Shown: piece after piece, positions 1-8,360 of the stretch
How positions within the stretch are numbered: the first letter of the stretch is position 1
Layout: every line of letters starts with the position of its first letter
Source: Elusimicrobiota bacterium
Lineage (GTDB): Bacteria; Elusimicrobiota; Elusimicrobia; UBA1565; UBA9628
Direction of reading: 5' to 3'
Length of the DNA: 64,000 nucleotides
NCBI GenBank assembly: GCA_028868375.1
Contig: JAGWUP010000005.1
Location: 1-64,000 of the forward strand
Made by a program: the position numbers and the translations under genes
Notes under the pieces: model-generated
Told to the model about the DNA's origin: nothing
Database searches by the model: none
Seen by the model: only the letters and a program-made list of their open reading frames with translations

Positions 1-2
1 CT

Positions 3-19
3 GTTTGGCTTCGCCAAAC
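3..19. repeat. short perfect stem-loop
   Basis: GTTTGGC at 3-9 and GCCAAAC at 13-19 form a 7-bp stem around the loop TTC. No T tract follows on the plus strand. It may end a gene lying left of the window. Confidence 0.5.
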
Positions 20-49
20 TGAAAAACAAAGCCTGACCCTACTTTTCAG

Positions 50-55
50 TATAAT
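50..55 (+). promoter_or_regulatory. -10 box of the CoA-transferase operon
   Basis: TATAAT ends 6 nt before the GTG at 62, so transcription should begin at or next to the start codon. No Shine-Dalgarno sequence can fit. This suggests a leaderless mRNA. No good -35 hexamer is visible. Confidence 0.6.
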
Positions 56-61
56 CGAAAC

Positions 62-772
62 GTGGACAAGCGCATCGCCGGAGCCGCCGAGGCCGTCAGC
101 GCCGTCGGCGACGGCGCCACGGTGATGATCGGCGGCTTCGGCTTAAGCGGCAACCCGGAGAACCTCGTCGCCGCCTTGCACAAGCGCGGCAGCAAGAATC
201 TCACGATCATCTCCAACAACGCCGGGGTCGACGACTTCGGCATCGGCACTCTGATCCGCAACGGGCAGGTCAAGAAAATGATCATGTCCTACGGCGGCGA
301 GTGCCAGGCCTTCGAGCAGATGGCCCTGGACGGCTCCCTGGAGGTCGAGTGGAACCCGCAGGGAACCCTGGCCGAGCGCATCCGCGCCGGCGGGGCCGGC
401 ATCGGGGGCTTCTTTACTCCGACCGGCTACGGCACCCTGGTGGCCGAGGGCAAGGAGACGCGGGAAATCGACGGCCGCTGGCAGGTCTTCGAGAAGCCCC
501 TGAAGGCCGACTTCGCGCTGATCAAGGCCTGGAAGGGCGACGAGCTGGGCAACCTGGTCTATCGAAAGACGGCGCGCAACTTCAACCAGGTGATGGCCAC
601 CGCCGCCTCGCGCGTCTTCGCCGAGGTCGAGCAACTGGTCGCCGCGGGACAAATCGACGGCGACGCGGTCCACACCCCGGGCGTCTACGTGGACGCCGTA
701 TTCCAGGGGCCGCGCTTCGTCAAGCCGATCGAGAAGGTCACCGTCCGCCAGCGCCCCGCGGGAGGCTCCTGA
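62..772 (+). CDS. scoA: 3-oxoacid CoA-transferase, subunit A
   Basis: This is the alpha subunit (236 aa) of a succinyl-CoA:3-ketoacid or acetoacetate-type CoA-transferase, which moves CoA between acyl groups in the cytoplasm. The glycine-rich GGFGLSGNP segment near residue 30 is the family CoA-binding region, and the length is normal for a separate subunit. The GTG start follows a TATAAT box by 6 nt. The stop overlaps the ATG of subunit B by one base, so the two are translationally coupled. The exact acyl substrate (succinyl, acetoacetyl or another 3-oxoacid) cannot be read from sequence. Confidence 0.9.
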   Translation: MDKRIAGAAEAVSAVGDGATVMIGGFGLSGNPENLVAALHKRGSKNLTIISNNAGVDDFGIGTLIRNGQVKKMIMSYGGECQAFEQMALDGSLEVEWNPQGTLAERIRAGGAGIGGFFTPTGYGTLVAEGKETREIDGRWQVFEKPLKADFALIKAWKGDELGNLVYRKTARNFNQVMATAASRVFAEVEQLVAAGQIDGDAVHTPGVYVDAVFQGPRFVKPIEKVTVRQRPAGGS

Positions 773-1437
773 TGGCCAAGGACATGGACAAGCGCCTCGC
801 CATCGCCAGAGCGGCCGCCCGCCAGATCAAGGACGGCGACACCGTCAACCTCGGCATCGGCGTGCCGACCCTGGTGCCCAACCTGCTGCCGCCCGGCGTG
901 CGCATCACCCTCCACACCGAGAACGGAATGCTGGGCTACGGCCCCTACCCCTACACGGGCGAGGAGGACGCGGACCTCATCAACGCCGGAAAGGAGACGA
1001 TCACCGAGCTTCCCGGCTGCAGCTACTTCGGCTCCCAGGACTCCTTCGCGATCGTGCGCGGCGGCCATCTCGACGCGACGATCCTGGGCGCGATGGAGGT
1101 CTCGGAGACCGGCGATCTCGCCAACTGGATGATCCCCGGCAAGAAGGTCAAGGGGATGGGCGGGGCGATGGACATGGTCGCCGGCGCCAAGAAGGTCATC
1201 GTCGCCATGGAGCATACGACCAAGGACGGCAAGCCGAAGATCCTCAAGGCTTGCACGCTGCCCTTGACCGGCAAGGGCGTGGTCTCGACGATCGTCACCG
1301 AATTGGCCGTCTTCGACGTCGCCGCCAGCGGCCTTCTGCTGCGCGAGCGCTCGCCGCAGGCCTCGCTGGAGCAATTGCGCGAGCTGACCCAGCCCTCCTT
1401 CTCGCTCGCGCCCGATCTGGCCGTCTTCGCGGCCTAG
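772..1437 (+). CDS. scoB: 3-oxoacid CoA-transferase, subunit B
   Basis: This is the beta subunit (221 aa). The motif [10 protein letters not shown] near residue 50 carries the Glu that forms the enzyme-CoA thioester in this family. The GIGVPTLVP stretch and a GAMDMV segment further on are also typical. GGAGG lies 6 nt before the ATG, which overlaps the subunit A stop (TGATG). The gene ends inside a GC hairpin shared with the convergent methyltransferase. Confidence 0.9.
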   Translation: MAKDMDKRLAIARAAARQIKDGDTVNLGIGVPTLVPNLLPPGVRITLHTENGMLGYGPYPYTGEEDADLINAGKETITELPGCSYFGSQDSFAIVRGGHLDATILGAMEVSETGDLANWMIPGKKVKGMGGAMDMVAGAKKVIVAMEHTTKDGKPKILKACTLPLTGKGVVSTIVTELAVFDVAASGLLLRERSPQASLEQLRELTQPSFSLAPDLAVFAA

Positions 1438-1452
1438 CCGGCTACGCCGGCT
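1436..1452. terminator. hairpin between convergent genes
   Basis: AGCCGGC and GCCGGCT flank the loop TAC. The left arm overlaps the stop codon of scoB and the right arm touches the stop of the opposite gene. No U tract follows, so the terminator role is an inference from position. Confidence 0.5.
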
Positions 1453-2135
1453 TAACCCCGCCCCTTGATCCGCAGGGCCCTGGGCAGGGCGCCCTCCTCG
1501 CGCCGGCGCTCTGGCCGGACCTCGGCGGGCCGCTCGGAGAGGACGATCATCCTGGGGCTGCCCAAAGCGTAGCGGGAGTTGTCGAAGTCGCCCCAGCAGC
1601 CCAGATAGGCCAGCCCCGCTCGCGCCAGCAGGTCCTTGAGCTCGGTCAGCGCGTAGAGTCTCAGCGCCCCCAGGCAGCCGGACTCGAGATCGAAGGACTG
1701 CCGCCCCCTGGAGGCCTCGCGGGAGCGCAGCAAGCGCTCGCGGTTGGTCTGGTCGATCAAGAGCAGCGCCCCGGGCTTTAAGCCGCGCCGCGCCGACTCC
1801 AGCGCGCGCAAGCCGCCGCGCGCGCCGCTGATCCTGCCGAAGGCCCCGGACAGCGCGACGATGGCGTCGAACTCGCCGCTGTAGGGAATCTGGCTTGGAT
1901 CGGCCTGGAGGAAATGGATGTTCAGCCTCTCCTCGCGCGCCGAGCGCCGGGCCAGCGACAGCTCGTCTTCCGAGGAGTCTATGCCCAGCACGCGATGCCC
2001 GCGGCGCGCCAGCTCGATCGTGCGCCGGCCGTTCCCGCAGGCCAAATCGAGCACCCTGGACCTAGGCTCAAGGCCAAGCAGGCGCTCAAGGCCTGTGATC
2101 TCCGCGCGGATTTTGGCGGCGCTGTCCTCGCGCAT
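1452..2135 (-). CDS. class I SAM-dependent methyltransferase
   Basis: This is a 227-aa Rossmann-fold methyltransferase. VLDLACGNGRRTIELA (about residues 29-44) is motif I for S-adenosylmethionine. The acidic end of strand 2 follows in LGIDSS, and FDAIVALSGAFG is the motif after strand 4. The substrate is unknown. The start was chosen because a TACAAT box ends 7 nt before this ATG and because the upstream reading frame lacks family features. The gene converges on scoB and shares its end hairpin. Confidence 0.75.
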   Translation of the reverse strand: MREDSAAKIRAEITGLERLLGLEPRSRVLDLACGNGRRTIELARRGHRVLGIDSSEDELSLARRSAREERLNIHFLQADPSQIPYSGEFDAIVALSGAFGRISGARGGLRALESARRGLKPGALLLIDQTNRERLLRSREASRGRQSFDLESGCLGALRLYALTELKDLLARAGLAYLGCWGDFDNSRYALGSPRMIVLSERPAEVRPERRREEGALPRALRIKGRG

Positions 2136-2322
2136 CGCCCCGATTGTACTTTCCTCCAAGCCTGCTCGACTAGGTCTTTGGTCCCTCAAGCGCCTGGGCC
2201 CGACGCCCCTGCCGAGGGCGGGGGCGAGGAGCGATACTCTTATGGAGGCCGCCCTCCTACCCGGCACGCCGGGATCCCGGGCGGCCTTATTTCGCCCGCT
2301 TGTGCTAGAATCCTCTCAGCCC

Positions 2323-3093
2323 ATGTTCGCCTTAGGCGTCGTCCAAAACAAGCCCCGCCTGCTCAAGCCGCGCGAGAACCTCGCCGCCTGCCTGAAATTG
2401 ATGGAGGGCTTGTCCGCGGACCTGTGGGTGCTGCCGGAGCTGTTCGCCTCCGGCTATAACTTCGCGACCAAGGCCGAGGTCCGGCGCTGCGCGGAGCCCG
2501 CGGACGGGCCGCTGGCCGGAGTGCTCAAGACCTGGACGGCGTCGCGCGGCTGCGCCGTCGTGGCGGGCTTCCCGGAGAAGGCCGGAGGAAAGCTGTTTAA
2601 CTCGGCGCTGCTGGTCGACGGCCCAAAAACGCGCGTCTACCGCAAGACCCATCTCTTCGGCAACGAGAAGAAGTTCTTTAAGCCGGGCGACACCGGCTTC
2701 TGGGTCGAGCCGGTCAACGGCGTGCCGGTGGGCGTGATGATCTGCTACGACTGGTTTTTCCCGGAGAGCGCGCGCGCCCTGGCGCTGCGGGGCGCCCAAA
2801 TCATCGCCCACCCCGCCAACCTCGTTCTGCCCTGGTGCCCGGAGGCGATGAAGACCCGCAGCCTGGAAAACCGGGTGTTCTCGGCCACCGCCGACCGCGT
2901 CGGCGGCGAGCGCGGCCTGCGCTTCATCGGCCAGTCCCAAGTCGTCGCCCCCAACGGCTGCCTGCTGGCGCGGCTGGGCGAGGAGACGCGGGCCTGCGTC
3001 GTCGCGATCGACCCCTGGACGGCCAAGGACAAGAAGGTCCATCCCCGCAACGACCTCTTTGCCGACCGCCGGCCGCTTCTCTACGCCCGATGA
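2323..3093 (+). CDS. carbon-nitrogen hydrolase (nitrilase superfamily)
   Basis: This 256-aa cytoplasmic amidase or nitrilase-like enzyme shows the complete catalytic triad. Glu is in LPELFASGYN (about residue 40), Lys in YRKTHLFG and Cys in MICYDWFFPE. The length matches single-domain members such as omega-amidase and carbamoylputrescine amidase groups. The substrate is not deducible. TAGAAT lies 11 nt before the ATG. The stop overlaps the start of the thioesterase gene (ATGA), so the two are coupled. Confidence 0.85.
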   Translation: MFALGVVQNKPRLLKPRENLAACLKLMEGLSADLWVLPELFASGYNFATKAEVRRCAEPADGPLAGVLKTWTASRGCAVVAGFPEKAGGKLFNSALLVDGPKTRVYRKTHLFGNEKKFFKPGDTGFWVEPVNGVPVGVMICYDWFFPESARALALRGAQIIAHPANLVLPWCPEAMKTRSLENRVFSATADRVGGERGLRFIGQSQVVAPNGCLLARLGEETRACVVAIDPWTAKDKKVHPRNDLFADRRPLLYAR

Positions 3094-3566
3094 CGACCCG
3101 CGAAAGACGGACCATCAAGCCGGTCCGCTCCTCCCTGACCACCCTGGCCGACCTGACCTATCCCCCCAACGCCAACATCCACGGCAACGTCTTCGGCGGC
3201 CACATCCTCCAAATGGTCGACAAGGCCGCCGCCGTCTGCGGCTACCGCCACGCGGGGGCGGCCGTCGTCACGGTGGCGATGGACCGCGTCGATTTCCTGG
3301 TCCCCATCAAGGTCGGCGCCTTCGTCATCGTCGAGGCCCGGATCAACTACGCCGGCAAGACCTCCATGGAGATCGGCGTCGAGGTCTACGCCGAGGACTT
3401 GATCAAGGGCACGCGGCGCCACACCAACTCCTGCCTGGTGACGATGGTGGCCGTCGACGGCCGCGGCCGCCCGCTGCCGGTGCCGGGCCTTTTGCTGGAG
3501 ACGCCCGAGGAAAAGGCCCGCTGGGCCGCCGCCCGCGCCCGCCGCGAGCGCCGCGCGCGACGCTGA
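3090..3566 (+). CDS. acyl-CoA thioesterase, hotdog fold (YciA-like)
   Basis: This 158-aa single-hotdog thioesterase probably hydrolyses acyl-CoA to free acid and CoA. The segment NANIHGNVFGGHILQMVD (about residues 26-43) has the HGNVFGG turn and following Asp typical of the YciA and cytosolic acyl-CoA hydrolase family. The Arg-rich C-terminus (last 15 residues) is variable in the family. The start codon lies within the nitrilase stop (ATGA), so the two genes form one transcript. Confidence 0.85.
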   Translation: MTTRERRTIKPVRSSLTTLADLTYPPNANIHGNVFGGHILQMVDKAAAVCGYRHAGAAVVTVAMDRVDFLVPIKVGAFVIVEARINYAGKTSMEIGVEVYAEDLIKGTRRHTNSCLVTMVAVDGRGRPLPVPGLLLETPEEKARWAAARARRERRARR

Positions 3567-3573
3567 GCCACCC

Positions 3574-3602
3574 TTGACAACGCCGGCCCCGGGAGCCATC
3601 CT
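3574..3602 (+). promoter_or_regulatory. sigma70-type promoter, leaderless spacing
   Basis: TTGACA (3574-3579), a 17-nt spacer and CATCCT (3597-3602) end 6 nt before the GTG at 3609. Confidence 0.5.
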
Positions 3603-3608
3603 GGGGTC

Positions 3609-4274
3609 GTGGCGGAACTCGATATCCATTTGCGCGTCTCGCCCGGCTTCCTCCGCCTGGTCCTGCCCTGCCTGCTGCTGGCCGCCGCGGCCACGGAATT
3701 GTCCTCTGAGAGCGTCACGCTCTCAACCTATTATCCGGCCCCCTCCGGCATCTACACGAGGATGATCACGACCGAGCAGACCCTGCTGGCCCGCGATTCC
3801 GGAAGCGTCGGCATCCGCACCGGCTCCGCCGTCCCGGCGCACGTCCTCGAGGTCGGCGGCGACGCCTATGTCGCCGGCCCCCTGGCGGCCCAGACGCTGA
3901 CGAGCAGCGGCACGGTGACCGTCGGACAATTCTCGACCGTCAACCAGCCCGCGGGCTCGGCTGGAGCGCTCTATTTCGACGCGACCACGGACCATCTCAT
4001 GGCCTACGGCGCCGGTGGCTGGTCCGAGGTGGGGCACTCAGCCCTAAAGACGGAGGTCTATAACACGGCCTATGGCTCCGTCGTCGGCCAGTCGGTGACC
4101 TGCGCGGTGCCCGGCCATGTCGTCATCTTCTGCCAGACGATCGAGGCACCCTCGGGGGGCTCCACCTGCATTCCGGCCATCAGCGGCAACACCTGCCAGC
4201 TCGGAGGCTGCTCCAATCCGCCGGGCTACCCATCGCAGCACTGGAGCAGCCAAGTCGTCTGCGCCGGTTTTTAG
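3609..4274 (+). CDS. secreted protein with STYYPAP motif and tail-fibre-like repeat
   Basis: This 221-aa exported protein has a hydrophobic N-terminus (residues 11-28). The segment SVTLSTYYPAPSGIYTRM follows. A stretch then reads VGIRTGSAVPAHVLEVGGDAYVAG, which resembles trimeric fibre or tail-spike repeats (VGIGTxxPxxxLEVxG). The C-terminal third has six Cys, which could form disulfides. GTG is chosen as start because TTGACA-N17-CATCCT ends 6 nt before it. I associate the YYPAP segment with exported proteins of Elusimicrobiota, but this is unverified. The function is unknown; surface or pilus-like display is possible. Confidence 0.6.
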   Translation: MAELDIHLRVSPGFLRLVLPCLLLAAAATELSSESVTLSTYYPAPSGIYTRMITTEQTLLARDSGSVGIRTGSAVPAHVLEVGGDAYVAGPLAAQTLTSSGTVTVGQFSTVNQPAGSAGALYFDATTDHLMAYGAGGWSEVGHSALKTEVYNTAYGSVVGQSVTCAVPGHVVIFCQTIEAPSGGSTCIPAISGNTCQLGGCSNPPGYPSQHWSSQVVCAGF

Positions 4275-4293
4275 GCCGGCGTCAGCCGGCCTA
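4272..4293. terminator. 9-bp GC hairpin overlapping a stop codon
   Basis: TAGGCCGGC and GCCGGCCTA pair perfectly around the loop GTCA. The first three bases are the stop codon of the preceding gene. No T tract follows. Confidence 0.5.
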
Positions 4294-4312
4294 TGCCTGA
4301 CCGAATAGGGGC

Positions 4313-5908
4313 TTACTGCTTTTCTTTCAAATAGATACGCCTTGTCAGCCGGCCGTTATCCTCTTGCCGCACGAACTGTATCTCCAAGAGCCCGTCGTCC
4401 CTGTTTTTCGTGATCAGCAATTCAAAGGCGATCCCCAACCCCGATGTGAAGGTCTCAAAGACCTTCAGGCCGGATGGATCGTATTGCGTTACCAAATGCA
4501 AGGCGAAATCCTTGAAGTCCGGCCACAACGGGAACGGGGCCCCTATCGTGTTCGGCCATAAATAGAGGTCCTGCCTCGTGAAGAAATCGCTAAGGGAAAA
4601 TCGACCTTCCGCGTTCCTTAATTCGGCCCCAAGATTAGAGGCTGGCAATCCCTGACCGCCCATGACCTCGAATTTCCTCTGCTTATTCCAATAGTCGCAG
4701 GCGTCTTCAACAGTGATTTTCGCCCACATAGTCTCCTTATTGAGAAATTCAAAGACGACGCATGGCCAGGCTTCCTCGAGATCAAGCAGGACTCTCATTC
4801 GCAGGCGATCGCCCTGTTCCATGTCCGGAGTCAAGAAAACATCCTGGTTCCCGACAACCGAGTTACTCTCTGTCTTTTCATAAACCAGCGGAGGTGGTTG
4901 CCAGGGCTCAACCGGGGCCGGCTTCCCCGTCGGCGATATGAAATTGAAAACAGGCCGTTCGATGATGTCGAAGAGGCTGAGGGTCTCGGAACTCGGGTCT
5001 CTTGGGTTGAGCAGCGTGTAGTCCCCGAGGAGCTTGTAGTAGAGACCGGCGGCGTGCGCGACCATTAAATGATGCGGCTGCGAGAACTGTTCGTAATCGA
5101 CGCCCCATTGTTCGGCAAGCCGCCGACGTCGATTCTCCAGGAGGAGACGGGCGGCATCAGGCGGAGCGGCCGCCTGCGCGGCTTCAGCCAGCGGGTCCCG
5201 CCGGCCAGCGCGCTCAAGAAGGCTGCTGTAGGCGAGACGGGCCTGCGCGCGCAACTGCTCATCTGCCGGCGAGTCAGCGGGGATATGCGGCAGATGCCGC
5301 GTCATGATGATCGTGGCGCGGTCGGCGGCCTCGATGGGCTCGGCGCCGCTTGCCGCTTGCGCCGATCCATTCGCGTAGGCGATCATCGCCGCGACCATTT
5401 CCCGCGCCTTCCGTTCCCGCGCCGCGAATTCCTTGGAAAGGCCGGGCCCGCCGTTCTTGAGCTGGGTGCTGTCGCCGCCCGGGGCGGCCAGGTAAGCCAC
5501 CGCTTCAGCCAGATTCTCGAGCGAATCGACCTCTTGCGGCGAAGCCCCCTGCGCCGTGCGCTCGGCGATATAGACCCGGAGCTTCACGAGAGTTCCGGGG
5601 CCGCGCCAGGCCTTCTCTCCCAGCTTCGCGATGACCGCCCTGGCCTCAGCCGAATCGCTAAAGCCCAGAGAGCTCAGGCGCCCGATCATCTTGCGCGCGG
5701 CGCCGTGCGAGCCGGCCGCCCCCGGCAAAACCTCGAGATAGTCCCCCAACACGCCAAGCGGCGTCGAGCCCGGCGCGGCGAGCTGCAGCCTGAGGAATTC
5801 CGGCGTCGAGCTCCGCCCTTCCATCGGCGACTCCATGGGCGATGGCTCCGCGGCGGACGCGTTCCGGTGGGGAAGGGCGAGGACGACGACCAGGAGAATT
5901 CCGCGCAT
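4313..5908 (-). CDS. exported protein of unknown function, 531 aa
   Basis: A hydrophobic signal segment covers residues 1-20 (ending near NASAAEP). An Ala-rich helical N-terminal half follows (about 30-290). The C-terminal part (about 300-531) is beta-rich and contains many Trp, Tyr and Phe and a VMGGQGLP turn. No family was recognised and no catalytic motif is visible. The 3' half is less GC-rich than its surroundings. It stands alone, converging on the STYYPAP gene. Confidence 0.6.
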   Translation of the reverse strand: MRGILLVVVLALPHRNASAAEPSPMESPMEGRSSTPEFLRLQLAAPGSTPLGVLGDYLEVLPGAAGSHGAARKMIGRLSSLGFSDSAEARAVIAKLGEKAWRGPGTLVKLRVYIAERTAQGASPQEVDSLENLAEAVAYLAAPGGDSTQLKNGGPGLSKEFAARERKAREMVAAMIAYANGSAQAASGAEPIEAADRATIIMTRHLPHIPADSPADEQLRAQARLAYSSLLERAGRRDPLAEAAQAAAPPDAARLLLENRRRRLAEQWGVDYEQFSQPHHLMVAHAAGLYYKLLGDYTLLNPRDPSSETLSLFDIIERPVFNFISPTGKPAPVEPWQPPPLVYEKTESNSVVGNQDVFLTPDMEQGDRLRMRVLLDLEEAWPCVVFEFLNKETMWAKITVEDACDYWNKQRKFEVMGGQGLPASNLGAELRNAEGRFSLSDFFTRQDLYLWPNTIGAPFPLWPDFKDFALHLVTQYDPSGLKVFETFTSGLGIAFELLITKNRDDGLLEIQFVRQEDNGRLTRRIYLKEKQ

Positions 5909-6043
5909 CAGGACTTATCTCATACTGCGGCGCTTGGCGCATGAAGCGAAGGGCCTAAGGAAGACACGACAATAGCCCTAGGCTCCGCGGACTCTTGGGC
6001 CCACAGGATGGAAACGAGGCCCGCGCCTGCCCCCGCGAAAAGC

Positions 6044-6064
6044 CGAGAAGCCTACGGCTTCTCG
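6044..6064. terminator. 9-bp hairpin with a stop codon in the loop
   Basis: CGAGAAGCC and GGCTTCTCG flank TAC. On the minus strand the loop region supplies the TAG stop of rmuC. See the finding on stop-codon hairpins. Confidence 0.5.
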
Positions 6065-7152
6065 ACGGATAGCGTCTTGCCGGAAACGACCTCGCCGGGC
6101 AGCGCCGGGGAGCCGTCTTGGCCCTTGGAGAGCCGCTCCAGCTTGGCCACGGATTGGTCCAGCCTCTTGAAGCTCTTGGCCTCTATGTCGTCGTAGACGC
6201 CCTGGGCCTTGCGCAGCTCCTCGCCCAGCCGGCCGAAACGGTCGCGAAACAGTCCGTAGGCCTCCATGAAGGAGCCGAACATCTTCAGGATGCCCTGGGT
6301 GGACTGCGCGAAATGAAAGTTGTCGAAGGCCTGGCGCACGACCGCCAGGACGGCGTAGAGGGTGAAGGGCGAGCAGAGCACGACCTTCTGGGCCAGGGTC
6401 TCGTCGATCAAGCCCGGCAGCGACTCGTGGATGAAGCCGTAGACCTGCTCGTTGGGGATGAAGAGCAGCACGTAGTCGAGGGTCTGCTCGGCCGGGTTGA
6501 TGTAGTCCCGCTTCTGCACCTCCTTGACGCGCGCCTTGACGTCGCGCAGGAACTCCGCCTTGAAGCGCGCCCGCTCCTCCGGCGCGGCGGCGCCGGACAT
6601 TCTTAAGTAGTTGTCCAGCGGAAACTTCACGTCCATGTGCAGCCTGTGGCCCTCCGGCAGCAGGAAGGTGAAGTCGGGGCGGGTGGCGCTGGTGTCCTGG
6701 GCCCGGTTCTTTAAGTACTGCACGCCCTCCTTGAGGCCGGAGGCGCGCAGGATGTCGTCGGCCATGCGCTCGCCCCACTGGCCGCGGGCGCGGGAGTTGT
6801 CGAGCAGGGCGCGCAGGCCCTCGGTGGTGGCGGCCAGGCGCCCCGTCGTCTCCGAGGCGTCGCGCAGGCTCTTGTCGAGAAAGCCGTACTTCTCGCGCCG
6901 CTCGGCGTCGAACTGGCGCACCAGCGCCTCGTAGCCCTTGAGCTGCTCGGCCAATTTCTCGACGACGCGCTCGACGTTGGCTCTCTGGGCGGAGAGCTCG
7001 GCGTTTTGCTTGACGCGCTCGTTCTCCAGGCGCTGGGAGGAGAGCTCGAGCAGGGCGCGCAATTGCGCGCGCTGGCGCGCGAGCGCGAAGACCAGCCCCG
7101 CCGCCCCAAGCGCCGCCAGGGCCGCCAGCAGGGCCGCCAGCAGCGGGCTCAT
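6052..7152 (-). CDS. rmuC: DNA recombination protein RmuC
   Basis: RmuC (366 aa) is a membrane-anchored, coiled-coil protein with a restriction-endonuclease-like core, implicated in limiting inversions and degrading aberrant DNA. Here there is an N-terminal TM helix (residues 4-24) and a long coiled coil (about 25-120). The conserved core follows, with GQWGE, RPDFTFLLPEG, HMDVKFPLDNY and LLFIPNEQVYGF. The ATG overlaps the stop of the SRPBCC gene (ATGA), so it is the last gene of a three-gene operon. The stop codon sits in a hairpin loop. Confidence 0.9.
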   Translation of the reverse strand: MSPLLAALLAALAALGAAGLVFALARQRAQLRALLELSSQRLENERVKQNAELSAQRANVERVVEKLAEQLKGYEALVRQFDAERREKYGFLDKSLRDASETTGRLAATTEGLRALLDNSRARGQWGERMADDILRASGLKEGVQYLKNRAQDTSATRPDFTFLLPEGHRLHMDVKFPLDNYLRMSGAAAPEERARFKAEFLRDVKARVKEVQKRDYINPAEQTLDYVLLFIPNEQVYGFIHESLPGLIDETLAQKVVLCSPFTLYAVLAVVRQAFDNFHFAQSTQGILKMFGSFMEAYGLFRDRFGRLGEELRKAQGVYDDIEAKSFKRLDQSVAKLERLSKGQDGSPALPGEVVSGKTLSVEKP

Positions 7153-7691
7153 CGCTTCCGTCGCAAGGCCATGGCCGCCTTAAAGGAGAGCGGTTGGGCC
7201 TTCAGGGTGCGCCCGGTCTCCAAGTAAAGCTTGAGCTTGGCCAGGCAATCCTCCCAGCCGGCGGCGCAGCCTTGAAACGCCTTATCGCAGCTCGGGCTGG
7301 AGGAAAATCCCGCGTGAATCAGGGTCACCTCGCAGCCGGCGCCGCGAGACTGGATGAAGAAGGAGGCCAGGGCCGGGTAGCGGCAGCGCCGCGGCAGCTT
7401 CCACAGCCAAGCCACCTTGCGGCCGGGCTCCAGGTCCACGAAATAGCCCTCGCTGTCGCCCATCGCCACCCCGTGGGGCGGGAAGGCCCGTCCGCCCGCT
7501 CCCTTGCTCTTGACCTTGGGCCAGACCATGCGGAAGCGCCCGACGTTGCGGGCGTCCGTCTCCGCCCCCTGAAGCCACCAGCGGCACAGCTCCGTGGCCG
7601 AGGTCAGCGCCCGGTAGACCTGCTCCGGCTTAGCCTTGATCCGCAGCACGAAGCGCAGGTCGCGGAGCTTTCCGCGCAGCGCCGGGCTCAA
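7149..7691 (-). CDS. SRPBCC / AHSA1-like domain protein
   Basis: This 180-aa protein resembles the activator-of-Hsp90 / START-like ligand-binding fold. Supporting stretches are YRALTSATELCRWW near the start, a GYFVDLEPGRKVAWLW strand pair, and the C-terminal helix GWEDCLAKLKLYLETG. The ligand is unknown. TTG is proposed as start because it overlaps the lipoprotein stop (TTGA) and has GGAGG just upstream. The gene is coupled to rmuC downstream. Confidence 0.7.
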   Translation of the reverse strand: MSPALRGKLRDLRFVLRIKAKPEQVYRALTSATELCRWWLQGAETDARNVGRFRMVWPKVKSKGAGGRAFPPHGVAMGDSEGYFVDLEPGRKVAWLWKLPRRCRYPALASFFIQSRGAGCEVTLIHAGFSSSPSCDKAFQGCAAGWEDCLAKLKLYLETGRTLKAQPLSFKAAMALRRKR

Positions 7692-8338
7692 GGCCCCTCC
7701 TTGAGGACCTTGAAGCTGTTGAGCAGGGCGTTGAACTGCTTCTTGTAAAGGTCGAAGCCCTCGCGCGTCGCCGGATAGACGAGCACGTAGAAGCCCTTCG
7801 AGAGCGGCAGCACCGCGTACTCGTGCAGGCGCACGACGCCCAACTGGCCGGTGCTGGGATTGACCGAGGTGCCCCATTTGGTCGCCGCCGGCACCGGCGT
7901 CGGGGAAAGGACCGTGAAATGCTTGGCCTTGCGCCCGGAGACATAGATCTCGTCGATGCCCTGGGGATCGTGATGATGCCCCTTGAGGGAGGACACCAGC
8001 TCGTAATTCGGCCCGTAGACGTCGCGGAGCATCTGCGCGATGTAGTCGTCGACGCTGGAATAATCCTCGACCATGCCGTCGGGCAGGCGATGGGCCGTGT
8101 TGTACTGGTGGTAGCCGACGCTGAAGCTGGGCGCGCCGAGATAGAAGCTGGGCTCGAAGGGGCCGATGAGCTTGGTGACGGCGAAATGCGTCCCCTCGTG
8201 GTCCGTCATCACGTTCCAATGGTAGGGAACGTCGGCGCGCCAGTCCCCCCAGATCGAATGGTAGGAGGCGTACTTTGGCGTGCTACAGCCGCCCAAGACG
8301 GCCGCCAAACCGCAGGCCAACAGGAAAGAGCGCTTCAT
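7688..8338 (-). CDS. predicted lipoprotein, 216 aa
   Basis: The N-terminus MKRSFLLACGLAAVLGGCST has a lipobox (LGGC, Cys18), so the mature protein should be lipid-anchored. The rest is a soluble domain of unrecognised family with motifs GTHFAVTKLIGP and GLDxYKKQFNALLNSF. The start was chosen at the signal peptide, with TATACT ending 7 nt before the ATG. It is the first gene of the operon with the SRPBCC protein and rmuC. Confidence 0.65.
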   Translation of the reverse strand: MKRSFLLACGLAAVLGGCSTPKYASYHSIWGDWRADVPYHWNVMTDHEGTHFAVTKLIGPFEPSFYLGAPSFSVGYHQYNTAHRLPDGMVEDYSSVDDYIAQMLRDVYGPNYELVSSLKGHHHDPQGIDEIYVSGRKAKHFTVLSPTPVPAATKWGTSVNPSTGQLGVVRLHEYAVLPLSKGFYVLVYPATREGFDLYKKQFNALLNSFKVLKEGP

Positions 8339-8360
8339 GGTCACGAGTATAACACATCCA

